Source of the DNA: Candidatus Zixiibacteriota bacterium
Lineage (GTDB): Bacteria > Zixibacteria > MSB-5A5 > JAABVY01 > JAHJOQ01
Direction of reading: 5' to 3'
Assembly (NCBI GenBank): GCA_018820315.1
Contig: JAHJOQ010000065.1
Coordinates: 1 to 44,140 of the forward strand
DNA length: 44,140 nt
Positions 8,951-17,351 of the stretch are shown piece after piece. Below the pieces are notes generated by a model. It was not told the DNA's origin. It did no database searches and saw nothing but the letters and a program-made list of their open reading frames with translations. The stretch's first letter is position 1. Each line of letters begins with the position of its first letter. Made by a program: the position numbers and the translations under genes.

Positions 8951-10387
8951 ATGAGAATAGTACTATCGTTTCTGTTGTGTATGTTGGCACTGCAGACAGC
9001 CAGCTTTGGACAGGCTGAAGCTCAGCAGGAGAGAATTGCAGCGTGGCTCGACTATGCTTGCTTCAAGTTCGAACCGAATGACAGCCTGACATTGGTTGAA
9101 TTCTACTACGGACTCCAGCGATATCAGCTGACCTTTGCATCAACAGATTCCAACTATGCAGCCACTGCATTTGTCTGGATAGAAATCCTCGATGAGGATG
9201 GCTCCACTCTGGACACTCTCTACAAGAAAATCACTACCAGTGTTAAGTCGCCTGCCGAGACTAATAACCGTAATGTGAGGCTGACAGACCAGATAGCCAC
9301 TTCCTTGAGGCCGGGTACATATATTGCGAGCCTTTACATCGAAGATGTCGAATCACATGTCGAAAACGTGGCATTATCTGGGAAGTATGGCCAGAGAAAA
9401 GTTAAGGTGCTGGTGCCGAGTTTCAATACCGATCGACTCACGATGTCCGGGATTGAACTCGCTTACAGGATTGACTTGCTGCCGCAGGGAGTTCAGACGT
9501 CTGAGTATAAGTCAATCGACAAGAGCCAGCGGAGAGTCATTCCGAACCCCTCTCGCATCTTCGTCAACGAGGACAGCATGATGTACTTCTACAGCGAAGC
9601 CTACAACCTGGTATTCGGACGCGACGTCAACAAAGAACTCCACGTAACCTGCAAGATTCTTGATTCTTACGGAGCAACCGTGTCTCATTTCGGGCAGCGC
9701 AGGCAGATAAAACCGGGCACGGTTGCCATTGTCTCGTCGGCGCTGGATATTCATGATATGGCTGAAGGCAATTATGCACTGAGCCTTGAAGTTGATGACG
9801 GCGAGAATGGAGCGACTGCCTCAGCCACGAAACCGTTTCAATTATTGGTCGGCGGCAGGGAGTTGAGTCCCGGCGTACCAGCCGAGATGTTCACCGGGGA
9901 GGATGCCGCCTATCTGGAGAGGGTACTAAAATACGTTCTGACCTCGAACCAGAAGGCAACGCTGAAGGAGCTGAGCCTCGAAGGAAAAATGAGGTTTTTT
10001 GAGGAGTTCTGGATCAGATCGGATCCCGATCCATCTACGCGGCTTAACGAGTTCAAGGTTGAGCTTTTCAGGAGATACAACTACTCGAATGAACATTACT
10101 CGATCGGCATAGCAAACAAGCAGGATGGCTGGGAGACCGATCGCGGGAGAGTCTACATAGTATACGGTGAACCGGATGAGATAGAATACTATCCATCCAC
10201 TTCAGATCTCAATCCGTTCGAGAAATGGAACTACTACTCACTCGGAACACAGGGCAACAGGTACTTCATATTCGAAGATGAGACCGGATATGGCGATTAC
10301 CGTCTTGCGCACTCCGACGCCAAAGGAGAACCGATCGATCCAGTGTGGCAAGATAGAATTGAGCAGGGAGCGCTGAACAACTATTGA
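8951..10387 (+). CDS. GWxTD-domain exported protein (second of a tandem pair)
   Basis: 478 residues, with a signal peptide (MRIVLSFLLCMLALQTASFG-Q). The GWETD motif is at 393-397 followed by RGRVYIVYGEPDEIEYYP and YFIFEDETGYGDYRL, closely matching the upstream paralogue. Both proteins also share the segment RVIPNPSR / RIVPFVSR at about one third to one half of the length, supporting descent from a duplication. GGAGGG lies just upstream of the ATG. Enzymatic activity cannot be assigned; an extracytoplasmic location is inferred from the signal peptide. Confidence 0.85.
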   Translation: MRIVLSFLLCMLALQTASFGQAEAQQERIAAWLDYACFKFEPNDSLTLVEFYYGLQRYQLTFASTDSNYAATAFVWIEILDEDGSTLDTLYKKITTSVKSPAETNNRNVRLTDQIATSLRPGTYIASLYIEDVESHVENVALSGKYGQRKVKVLVPSFNTDRLTMSGIELAYRIDLLPQGVQTSEYKSIDKSQRRVIPNPSRIFVNEDSMMYFYSEAYNLVFGRDVNKELHVTCKILDSYGATVSHFGQRRQIKPGTVAIVSSALDIHDMAEGNYALSLEVDDGENGATASATKPFQLLVGGRELSPGVPAEMFTGEDAAYLERVLKYVLTSNQKATLKELSLEGKMRFFEEFWIRSDPDPSTRLNEFKVELFRRYNYSNEHYSIGIANKQDGWETDRGRVYIVYGEPDEIEYYPSTSDLNPFEKWNYYSLGTQGNRYFIFEDETGYGDYRLAHSDAKGEPIDPVWQDRIEQGALNNY

Positions 10388-10430
10388 TGCTCTGAGGCAA
10401 CGATAGATATCGCGAGGGTGTTCTCACTGT

Positions 10431-10637
10431 TCACACCTCGCCTTCGGGCTCGTGTCCCGAAAGGAAAATGCATTTGCCCATCTCAGGCATGTATGATTGG
10501 CATTTCCTGTACCCACCGAAGGGAATCACTCCGTCGAAAGCATAGCAATCGAGATCGAAATCACGACACGGCAATTCCCGGTAATCATTTTCGTTCTGAT
10601 CCTGAGTTTGCGCCGCCGACCGGTCCAGCAATTCCAT
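10431..10637 (-). CDS. Small Cys-containing hypothetical protein
   Basis: A 68-residue candidate. The frame can start at ATG 10649, but the ATG at 10637 has GAGG six bases upstream, making MELLDRSAAQ the better start. The N-terminal third is polar (QTQDQNENDY); the rest has four cysteines in PCRDFDLDC and KCQSYMPEMGKC, plus aromatic and glycine-rich pieces, which could bind a metal. It lies downstream of and in the same direction as the methyltransferase gene, converging with the GWxTD gene. I do not recognise the family. It is supported by composition and ribosome site only and could be spurious. Confidence 0.4.
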   Translation of the reverse strand: MELLDRSAAQTQDQNENDYRELPCRDFDLDCYAFDGVIPFGGYRKCQSYMPEMGKCIFLSGHEPEGEV

Positions 10638-10752
10638 TACAGACCTCATAGTATGATCAATGCCGGATATAAGATATGCAAAGATTGTGAGACATCAAGA
10701 TGGATCATAGGCACAGTGCATCACTCCTGCACATTAGTATGGCGTGCTGATG

Positions 10753-11490
10753 TTACTTCTTTGTGCAGACAGTTACAAGAGTGTCACACAGACGGGGCCT
10801 GATGAATCTCGCGATGTGGCAGATGTAGCGAGTCAGGAACGGCTTGCAGTAGACACTGTAGTCACGGTACATCCGGAGTACCACCCGGAATCCGTTCTTT
10901 TCGACTCGCTCTGAGAGCTCTCCGGGGCACGCTGCCATTCTGCGTACCAGCTCCCTTTCTTCAGTAATCCTGCCGGAAATGACATCCTCGCCTTGGCGCA
11001 CTGCTTTGTCGGACGCTTGTGCGTCTATCGGACGAGAGGGGTTATGCGACTTGAGAATCATCCGAGACGTCGGTTTCATCAACCGCCTGATCTCGGAGAA
11101 CACTGTTGCAGCCGATTCAGAACAGCCATCAGGAAGATTCGAGAGTATTATCCAGTCAAAACTACCGTCTTGAAAAGGAACAGACTCACCCGGAAAGGCA
11201 CAGCGCATCACCTCGACACCGGTCGCTGCATAGTCGCATTCTGCTGACGCATTGCTCGATTCCCCGGATGGCTCGATCCCGAATACTCTGTAATTCAGGA
11301 ATGCAAGTGGAGCAAATCTAAATCCACAGTCCATCCCGATGTCGAGCACTGTCATGCCATCCCCGTTGAATGGCAGAAGCGAGATCAAATCGCATGCACA
11401 GGCGCGTTCGGCTCGCGCTGAAGGATGATCGACGCCAATGCTGGATCGGCTTATGTCATCCACTATTGATCTGACCCATTCTTTCTTCAC
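10753..11490 (-). CDS. SAM-dependent methyltransferase (class I), unknown substrate
   Basis: 245 residues with a Rossmann methyltransferase core: motif I MTVLDIGMDCGFRF (about 46-59), an acidic residue ending strand 2 in FGIEPSG (about 70-76), a strand-4 motif GSFDWIILSNLPD (about 109-121), and a helix with EIRRLMKPTSRMILKS typical of methyltransferase type 11. The C-terminal region is Arg/Cys rich. The start is GTG at 11490 with a G-rich site upstream. No partner gene indicates the substrate. It trails the signalling cluster by 100 nt and may be transcribed with it. Confidence 0.72.
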   Translation of the reverse strand: MKKEWVRSIVDDISRSSIGVDHPSARAERACACDLISLLPFNGDGMTVLDIGMDCGFRFAPLAFLNYRVFGIEPSGESSNASAECDYAATGVEVMRCAFPGESVPFQDGSFDWIILSNLPDGCSESAATVFSEIRRLMKPTSRMILKSHNPSRPIDAQASDKAVRQGEDVISGRITEERELVRRMAACPGELSERVEKNGFRVVLRMYRDYSVYCKPFLTRYICHIARFIRPRLCDTLVTVCTKK

Positions 11491-11590
11491 ATGACCCCCA
11501 ATGGTCGCCAGCCCCTTTCAAGAAAGACAAAACAGCAGGTGCACAATCAGAGGATGCTCAACCGAAAGTTAAGAGACGCGGAGCGAACTG

Positions 11591-12976
11591 TCAACTCGTT
11601 TCCTCTTCGACCTCCACAGGATTCCTCTTCATGCCATATTCAGCAAGCTTGTTTCTAAGAGTTCTTGACGTGATCCCGAGAATATCAGCCGCTTTGGATC
11701 GATTGTTGCCGGTGAATTTCAGCGATTCCATGATCGCGTATTTTTCAAGTTCGGCGATCGAGACGGGCATGGGCAGACGGACGTCTCCTGAGTCCATGCT
11801 CTCTCCCATAGACAGATACTCCGGCAGGAGCTCTGCTGTAATCGTGTTAGCCCTGCATGTAACAACACCCCTTTGGACTATATTTTCCAGTTCCCGGACG
11901 TTCCCGGGCCAATGATGATTCAGCAATATCTTCATAGCTGCCTCATCGACTTTGTCAATTGAGCGCGCATTCTCTTCGTTGTATTTCTCCACGAAGTGGT
12001 CTACAAGTGCCGGAATATCATCCTTGCGAGCGCGCAAGGGAGGGATTTCGATCTGGATCACATTCAAACGATAGAATAGATCCTCACGGAAGTTGCCTTG
12101 TCTGATTTCAGACTTTAGATTTCTGTTTGAAGTTGCTATGACACGTACATCGACTTTGATTGGCGTTCCGGAGCCGACTCTCTCAAACTCGTATTCCTGA
12201 AGTACACGGAGCAACTTCGCCTGGAGCGCCATCGGCAGCTCCGAGATTTCGTCCAGCAGCAGAGTCCCTTCATCAGCAAGCTCGAACCGTCCCTTGGTCT
12301 GCTTGATCGCCCCGGTGAATGCACCTTTCTCGTGGCCGAAAAGCTCGCTCTCTATGAGGTTTTCCGGCAGAGACGCACAGTTTACGCGAATGAACGCTTC
12401 ATCACTTCGAGGGCTGTTATAATGAATCGCCTTTGCGATGAGCTCTTTGCCGGTGCCGGATTCGCCAGTGATCAGAATCGTCGCCTTGCTGTCTGCCGCA
12501 ACTTTCACAAGATCAAAAACATCGGTAAGCGTCTTGTTCTTTCCCACGATGTTGTCGAAACTGTATTTCCTACCGACCTCTGCTCTGAGCATATCGTTTT
12601 CGGCGCGCAAATCATGGTAATCAAGAGCCCTCTTGACAGTCAACTCCAACTCTTCAGGAGAAAACGGTTTCAGAATGTAATCATGTGCGCCAATCTTCAT
12701 AGCTTCTACCGCATTCTTGACCGTACCGAATGCGGTAATCATTATCACCATCGATGCGGGTGAAGTTTTTCTGATTCGTTTGAGCAGCTCGATGCCATCC
12801 ATCCTCGGCATCCTGACATCAGAAAGTATGAGATCGAAGTCCTCTATATTTATCAACTCAAGAGCGTCCTCACCAGACATGGAAGACGTGACATCATAGC
12901 CGGACCGAGTCAGAGTTTCTTCGACGAACTCGTTGACCAGTTTGTCGTCATCAACGACCAGGATTTTTTCCGTCAT
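11591..12976 (-). CDS. NtrC-family sigma54-dependent response regulator
   Basis: 461-residue activator of RpoN promoters. The receiver domain (1-120) has acidic residues D10/D11, phospho-acceptor D53 and K103. The AAA+ domain shows Walker A GESGTGKE (171-178), the sigma54-contacting loop GAFTGA (218-223) and Walker B GTLLLDEI (237-244). The C-terminus has a Fis-type helix-turn-helix (about 423-446, NNRSKAADILGITSRTLRNKL). GAGGTGA precedes the ATG. The histidine kinase gene lies 41 nt upstream and is very likely its cognate partner. Target genes are not evident; the pairing of a soluble PAS kinase with this regulator resembles FlrB/FlrC and NtrB/NtrC arrangements. Confidence 0.95.
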   Translation of the reverse strand: MTEKILVVDDDKLVNEFVEETLTRSGYDVTSSMSGEDALELINIEDFDLILSDVRMPRMDGIELLKRIRKTSPASMVIMITAFGTVKNAVEAMKIGAHDYILKPFSPEELELTVKRALDYHDLRAENDMLRAEVGRKYSFDNIVGKNKTLTDVFDLVKVAADSKATILITGESGTGKELIAKAIHYNSPRSDEAFIRVNCASLPENLIESELFGHEKGAFTGAIKQTKGRFELADEGTLLLDEISELPMALQAKLLRVLQEYEFERVGSGTPIKVDVRVIATSNRNLKSEIRQGNFREDLFYRLNVIQIEIPPLRARKDDIPALVDHFVEKYNEENARSIDKVDEAAMKILLNHHWPGNVRELENIVQRGVVTCRANTITAELLPEYLSMGESMDSGDVRLPMPVSIAELEKYAIMESLKFTGNNRSKAADILGITSRTLRNKLAEYGMKRNPVEVEEETS

Positions 12977-13017
12977 TGTTCACCTCGTCTGAAGAAGTCA
13001 ATATTCGATCACATCTC

Positions 13018-14244
13018 TCACTTAGGGAAAGCGAGTCTGAAGCTCGTTCCCCCGCCCGGCTCTGATCTGACATCTATCTTGCCTCTATGGGCATCCACGA
13101 TTTTCTTTACCGTAGCAAGGCCGAGACCGGTGCCTCCCTCTTTCGTCGTAAAGAAAGGTGTGAAGATTCTTTCAATGAGCTCATGGTCGATACCGGGACC
13201 GCTGTCGCTCACTTCAACGGTTAATTCCTCTCCCCCTCGCGCGGTCAGGCCGATATCGCCACCATCCGGCATCGCCTGTACGGCGTTGTACAGAAGATTC
13301 ACGACAGCCTGACGGAATTGCTCGGGATCGAGCCGCCAAGTGATATCTTCCGGTGCCAGCATTGTCCGGATATTATATTTGCCGGCATCATGATTTATGT
13401 CGGCGGAGAAGTAGGTGACGATTTCATCCAGAAAGTTACGCAACTCGACCGTGCGAGGCAACAAGTTGATATCCCTGGCATACAATAGCAGACTGCTGAC
13501 CGATCGATTAAGATTGTCGACGCCGGCTATGATTTTGTCGACCATTCGCTGCCCCGGGTGATTCTGAGGAAGGTCCCGTTTTAGCAGTGATGCAAAGCCT
13601 GCTATTCCGCCGAGAGGATTTCTGACCTCGTGCGCAATAGTCGCAGCGATTTCGCCAAGTGCTGCCAGCGCCTTAACACGCGTGATTTCATCTTCCAGCA
13701 GCCTGATCTTTGTTAAGTCATGAAGCACTTCAACCACCCCGATGACGTCACCGTTCTGATCACGCATCAGCGAGGTTGACACGGCAACCGGAAGCTCGCT
13801 CCGAGATTTGAGCGTCAGCATCTTCTCTTCTGAGCGAAACTCCTCTCCTGTTTCGAGAGTACATTTCGCAGAGATCTCCGGTTTCGTATCTCCAGCAACG
13901 AGATCGTGCCCTTCATGCCCGGGAATGCGGTCCGCCGCAAGACAGAGCAGTTCCTCGACTGCTACATTGTGGTGACTAACAAAACCGTCGCAATCATAGA
14001 CAAGTATGCCCGATGACACTGACGAAAGAATGTTGTCCAGAAACGATCGCGCCTTCTCATTCTCCAGCAGGGCATCTCGCAAACGCTGGTTGGTCTCTTC
14101 CAACTGTGAGTTAAGATTACTGAATCGTGACTCGAGCTCTTCATACGAACTTTCGAGACGGTCGATCGTCCGGCCGAATGTCTCAAATGCGTCTGTGAAG
14201 GCTTCCAGTTTGCCCTCGGTGGGTATAGCTTTCCTGCTGCTCAT
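13018..14244 (-). CDS. Soluble PAS-domain sensor histidine kinase
   Basis: 408-residue kinase without transmembrane segments, so it senses a cytoplasmic signal or a protein partner. Order: N-terminal coiled coil (about 25-66), PAS domain (about 68-182), dimerisation/H-box with phospho-acceptor H205 in IAHEVRNPLGG, N-box NLLYNAVQAM (catalytic N320), G1 DSGPGI (347-352), F-box FTPFFTT and G2 GTGLGL (371-376). It is followed by the NtrC-type regulator. The H-box HEVRNPL is typical of kinases paired with sigma54 activators. The upstream gene is the CheZ-like protein 130 nt away, so it may have its own promoter. Confidence 0.94.
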   Translation of the reverse strand: MSSRKAIPTEGKLEAFTDAFETFGRTIDRLESSYEELESRFSNLNSQLEETNQRLRDALLENEKARSFLDNILSSVSSGILVYDCDGFVSHHNVAVEELLCLAADRIPGHEGHDLVAGDTKPEISAKCTLETGEEFRSEEKMLTLKSRSELPVAVSTSLMRDQNGDVIGVVEVLHDLTKIRLLEDEITRVKALAALGEIAATIAHEVRNPLGGIAGFASLLKRDLPQNHPGQRMVDKIIAGVDNLNRSVSSLLLYARDINLLPRTVELRNFLDEIVTYFSADINHDAGKYNIRTMLAPEDITWRLDPEQFRQAVVNLLYNAVQAMPDGGDIGLTARGGEELTVEVSDSGPGIDHELIERIFTPFFTTKEGGTGLGLATVKKIVDAHRGKIDVRSEPGGGTSFRLAFPK

Positions 14245-14374
14245 ATCGTTGCAATTTCACTCAAAATGCCGAATTCATCAACAAAAATTTTGTTTTCTGC
14301 ATCAAATGTGGACTGCAATGTTGCGTATGGGTAAGAAGTGCGAACCTACAGTATTGTCAATAGGTCGGCATTGG

Positions 14375-14887
14375 CTACAAAACCATCGCTGCCGGTTTGA
14401 CCGTAACCGCTTGTCTGTTGAGCGTGTTACGGACTCTCTTCAGCCGCGATTCTACATCCCTGAGCGCGTCCGCGGTGTGCTCGGATCGCTTAGACATCAG
14501 CTCATGATGCTGAAGAGCGTCCATAATCGCAAAGGCATTCGCCTGGCATTTCGCCGATGTTGTTTCGATTTCTTCGAACGCATCCCTGATTCTCGAACGA
14601 TTCTTGAAGTATGTAGCGGGTAACGCCCTGCGCAGCACCTTCAAATCACGTAGAACATCACTTGTGTGGTTAGCATAATCCTGCACCAAATCCAGTACCT
14701 TGTGAGTATCGAGATTGGTCTCCGGCATGTTGCTTAAGGAGGGTATCACAGCCGACACCTGCTCGTGAGCGGAACTGCTGCCCCGGGACATGAACTGCGA
14801 AAATGAACGGATTATATCATCCAGAGAATCTACAATCGAACTTAGATCAATAGTCGTTTCCTGAGGAACCGTATTCACCTGATCCAT
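14375..14887 (-). CDS. Helical protein resembling CheZ, catalytic residues apparently altered
   Basis: 170 residues, nearly all predicted helix. Around 120-133 it reads AIMDALQHHELMSK, which resembles the CheZ active-site helix (pattern xxAxxFQDLTGQ, where Asp and the Gln four residues later catalyse CheY-P hydrolysis). At those positions this protein has E129 and K133, so phosphatase activity is doubtful. The flanking long helices (about 60-115 and 134-160) could form the CheZ-type four-helix bundle. Its start codon shares one base with the stop of the upstream receiver gene (TAATG), indicating tight coupling with that protein. The CheZ relation is a short-motif inference; an unrelated helical signalling protein is possible. 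Confidence 0.5.
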   Translation of the reverse strand: MDQVNTVPQETTIDLSSIVDSLDDIIRSFSQFMSRGSSSAHEQVSAVIPSLSNMPETNLDTHKVLDLVQDYANHTSDVLRDLKVLRRALPATYFKNRSRIRDAFEEIETTSAKCQANAFAIMDALQHHELMSKRSEHTADALRDVESRLKRVRNTLNRQAVTVKPAAMVL

Positions 14888-15303
14888 TACCTCATTCCTC
14901 CTGATCGTTGTCGTTTACCGATTTGACTGATACCCTCAAGTGTTTGAGTTATCTTATCCTTGAGCGTGTCAGGCGTGAATGGTCTGACGATGTAATTACT
15001 GACCCCCGCGTTTATCGCTTCCTTGATCTGATCCTTCACGGACCTCGCTGTCACCATAAGGATTGGGACGCTGCTATGCCCATCTGTTTGCCTGACTCTT
15101 GCAACAAATTCGAGGCCGTCCATATCGGGCATATCCAGATTCGCGATTATGAAATCAACTGATCCCTGCTCCAGCGTGGCAATAGCCTCTGCTCCGCCTG
15201 CAGCCTCGAGAACACTTGTATAACCGGCTCTTCTGAGGGTGCTGACGATGATTCGGCGCATTGTCGCCGAATTATCTATGGCAAGAATGTTCAGATCTTC
15301 CAC
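14887..15303 (-). CDS. Degenerate CheY-like receiver protein
   Basis: Stand-alone receiver domain. The frame opens at GTG 15327, but a perfect AGGAGG sits five bases before the in-frame GTG at 15303, which I take as the start (138 residues). The fold pattern is that of CheY (LNILAIDNSATMRRI, LDMPDMDGLEF, ILMVTAR, YIVRPF), yet key residues differ: the second acidic-pocket Asp is N11, the phospho-acceptor position is N55 (sequence IIANLDMP instead of xIxDWxMP) and the conserved Lys is R107; T85 is kept. It is therefore probably not phosphorylated in the usual way. Coupled by a one-base overlap to the CheZ-like gene. Confidence 0.85.
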   Translation of the reverse strand: MEDLNILAIDNSATMRRIIVSTLRRAGYTSVLEAAGGAEAIATLEQGSVDFIIANLDMPDMDGLEFVARVRQTDGHSSVPILMVTARSVKDQIKEAINAGVSNYIVRPFTPDTLKDKITQTLEGISQIGKRQRSGGMR

Positions 15304-15391
15304 ACATTCCTCCTGAGTAGATTGCACCCAGTTGCTCTCATCAGTTGGCTGAAGAACTTATAGGTGCATTCTGCGCTGAATCATGGTCGAA

Positions 15392-16036
15392 TCAGACAGC
15401 GCTTAGAATCCTCTTCTTGTTTTCTTCGAATTCCCGGTGAGAAATCAGCCCACCTTCAAGAAGTTTCCCCCACCGCTCAATCTGACTTTCGATCGCAAGA
15501 ACGCTGTAATTCGAACTCGGGTCGGTGCTATTCTCGGTTGACGTCTGCCGGCGGGACTTCTTGCCGCCACCGATCTTCAAATCGGAATCAGGCTTGACCG
15601 AAATTCGCTCCAGACGCCGCTCTACACCGGCGATTCTGGATTTGAGCTCGCTTATCTCGCTGCGCACCTGATATTCCTTCAGCGCCCTGGTGATCATCTC
15701 CTTGAGATCGTTTAGTCTGAATGGCTTGATGGCGTAGTCGTAAGCGCCCGACCGCATGGCTTCGATAGATGACTCTACAGTAGGATAGCCAGTCATCAAA
15801 ATTACAATGAGATTCTCATCAAGCTTCTGGAGGTTCTTCAGCACCTCTAATCCATCCATGTCGGTCATTTTGAGATCGACCAGTGCTACCTTGAAGCTAT
15901 TCTCGGCCACGAGCTTCAATGCTGCCGGTCCGGAATTAGCAACAACGACCTCAAAATCGAGCTTGGAGAAATACTCGTCGAGCAACTCTCTCACAAACAG
16001 TTCATCGTCCACTACCAGTAATTTCTGCTTAGACAT
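15392..16036 (-). CDS. Response regulator with a C-terminal SHOCT-like segment
   Basis: Receiver domain (1-120) with acidic pair D10/D11, phospho-acceptor D54 and K104 in AIKPF, then a coiled-coil linker (about 115-145), a Lys/Ser/Thr-rich spacer and a short C-terminal motif IERWGKLLEGGLISHREFEE. That motif matches the SHOCT pattern (L..L...G.It..EFe..K..lL), a short module often found at the ends of oligomerising proteins. The open frame extends to 16087, but the ATG at 16036 has GGGAG upstream and gives the standard MSKQKLLVVDDE start. It overlaps the upstream receiver gene by 8 bases. No DNA-binding output domain is present. Confidence 0.85.
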   Translation of the reverse strand: MSKQKLLVVDDELFVRELLDEYFSKLDFEVVVANSGPAALKLVAENSFKVALVDLKMTDMDGLEVLKNLQKLDENLIVILMTGYPTVESSIEAMRSGAYDYAIKPFRLNDLKEMITRALKEYQVRSEISELKSRIAGVERRLERISVKPDSDLKIGGGKKSRRQTSTENSTDPSSNYSVLAIESQIERWGKLLEGGLISHREFEENKKRILSAV

Positions 16037-16427
16037 CGGTGCTCCCTGCAGTCTGAATCCTATTCGCCTCATCGATTGCCTCTTCAACTGTCGTGTGAAG
16101 TCTCTTGACGTTAAACGGCTTCACAACATAGTCATAGACACGATTCCTGAGTGCCTCAATGGCAGTTTCAAGCGAAGGAAAGCCGGTCATGAGGATGACA
16201 GGCGTCTTCTTCCCTGTAATCTCTCTGGCTCTCTTAGCCAGCTCCAGCCCGTCAATATCGGGCATTTTGAGATCTGTCAGAATACAATCGACCGTCTCAC
16301 TACCTAGAATATCGAGCGCTCGCTGTCCGGAGTCAGCCATGCTGATATGGTAGTCGAGAGTGCTGAAATGATCGTATAGTAAATCCCTGATCAGAAGCTC
16401 ATCATCTACAATTAAGAGTCTATTCAT
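16029..16427 (-). CDS. Single-domain response regulator (CheY/Spo0F-like)
   Basis: 132 residues consisting of one receiver domain with all standard residues: D8/D9, phospho-acceptor D52 (TDLKMPDIDG), a Thr in LMTGF and Lys in VVKPF. No output domain, so it acts by protein contact or as a phosphorelay intermediate. Its 3' end overlaps the start of the SHOCT receiver gene by 8 bases (ATGTCTAA), so the two are translated together, and their receiver domains are similar enough to suggest duplication. A 109-nt gap separates it from the STAS gene upstream. Confidence 0.9.
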   Translation of the reverse strand: MNRLLIVDDELLIRDLLYDHFSTLDYHISMADSGQRALDILGSETVDCILTDLKMPDIDGLELAKRAREITGKKTPVILMTGFPSLETAIEALRNRVYDYVVKPFNVKRLHTTVEEAIDEANRIQTAGSTDV

Positions 16428-16536
16428 AACGTTGTCTAACTCCCCTCTCAGAATTCCTCAACTATTGTCGCCGCTCTCTGGCTGGCTGCTGTTTCTCGGA
16501 GAATCTGCCCTCAGTATCTTTTATATCTCATATCTT

Positions 16537-16893
16537 CTAACTCACCTCAGAGGCAGGAATGCTGAAAGACTCCAGAGCTGCGTCCTCAGTCGGATATATG
16601 TCGAAAATGTGCGATAGCTGGGTTATCTCGAAAATCTCCTGAACGTATTGAGCGAGATTGCACAGAACCATCTGCCCCTTTACAAGCCGGACATCCTTGA
16701 GAATGGACACAAGCGTACCAAGACCGGAGCTATTGACAAATCCGACCTCGCCCAGCTCCAGTATCAGATTCACGACGCCTTCGCTCGCCAGCTCTTTGAC
16801 CTGGTCCTTCAGCCGGGAGGAACTATTCAGGTCGAGCCTTCCGTTCAACTTCAGTACAGTACAGCTGCCATGCTTACTAACGCTAATATTCAC
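16537..16893 (-). CDS. STAS-domain anti-anti-sigma factor (RsbV/SpoIIAA-like)
   Basis: 118 residues covering a single STAS domain: beta strand CTVLKLNGRLDLNSSS, helix, then the switch loop VNSSGLG. S55 is the expected phosphorylation site; the usual preceding Asp is Asn54. In partner-switching the unphosphorylated form binds the anti-sigma kinase and frees its target. Start is GTG at 16893 with GAGGTGG upstream, overlapping the ATPase gene by 11 bases. Together with that gene and the SpoIIE phosphatase upstream it makes a full RsbU-RsbW-RsbV style module. No sigma factor gene is present in the window. Confidence 0.88.
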   Translation of the reverse strand: MNISVSKHGSCTVLKLNGRLDLNSSSRLKDQVKELASEGVVNLILELGEVGFVNSSGLGTLVSILKDVRLVKGQMVLCNLAQYVQEIFEITQLSHIFDIYPTEDAALESFSIPASEVS

Positions 16894-17347
16894 ATGCCAC
16901 CTCTCTTTGAATCGGTTTCTGGTCCTGAGTGTGTGTATCGAGACTGACTTTCATAGTGAGGATATTTCCTCTGCCCGGTTCATGATGAATGTCAACCTCA
17001 TCGATGTATCTTTCAATAATTGCAAGACCGCGCCCTGATTCCGAATCGTCATCAACAGGCCGAGTGACTTCCTCCAGCTTCCGCGTGAAGGGAAGAACGC
17101 CCTCGTCCTCTATCGTCACCGTCAAGAATTCATCACCTATGTCGTAGCTGAGCACGATCTGTTTGTCCGCCTCCTTTTGATTGCCATGAAGATAGGCGTT
17201 TGTGAATCCCTCGGAGATTGCCACGAGCAGGAAATAGCTGATCCTGTCATCCAGTGGCAGCTCCGACATAATTGCCATAGAAATAGTGTAGACCCAGTTC
17301 AGGTAGTTTGAATCGCTCGGTACCTGCACTCTGATGCTGTCATTCAT
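16883..17347 (-). CDS. Anti-sigma regulatory factor-type ATPase (RsbW/SpoIIAB-like kinase)
   Basis: HATPase_c protein of about 154 residues. N-box AISEGFTNAYLHGN, G1 IEDEGVLPF and G2 SGRGLAII are present, the pattern of SpoIIAB/RsbW serine kinases that phosphorylate STAS antagonists. The open frame begins at 17428 within the phosphatase gene, but ATG 17347 with GAGGGG upstream and a 4-nt gap after the phosphatase stop is the clear start. It probably phosphorylates the STAS protein encoded next. Its final target could be a sigma factor elsewhere in the genome or a non-sigma output. Confidence 0.88.
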   Translation of the reverse strand: MNDSIRVQVPSDSNYLNWVYTISMAIMSELPLDDRISYFLLVAISEGFTNAYLHGNQKEADKQIVLSYDIGDEFLTVTIEDEGVLPFTRKLEEVTRPVDDDSESGRGLAIIERYIDEVDIHHEPGRGNILTMKVSLDTHTQDQKPIQREVACEY

Positions 17348-17351
17348 TAAT

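Noticed and set aside
10412-10441. Hairpin GCGAGG...CCTCGC between the second GWxTD gene and the small Cys ORF
   Set aside because: It has a bulge and no T run on either strand, so it is not called a terminator.
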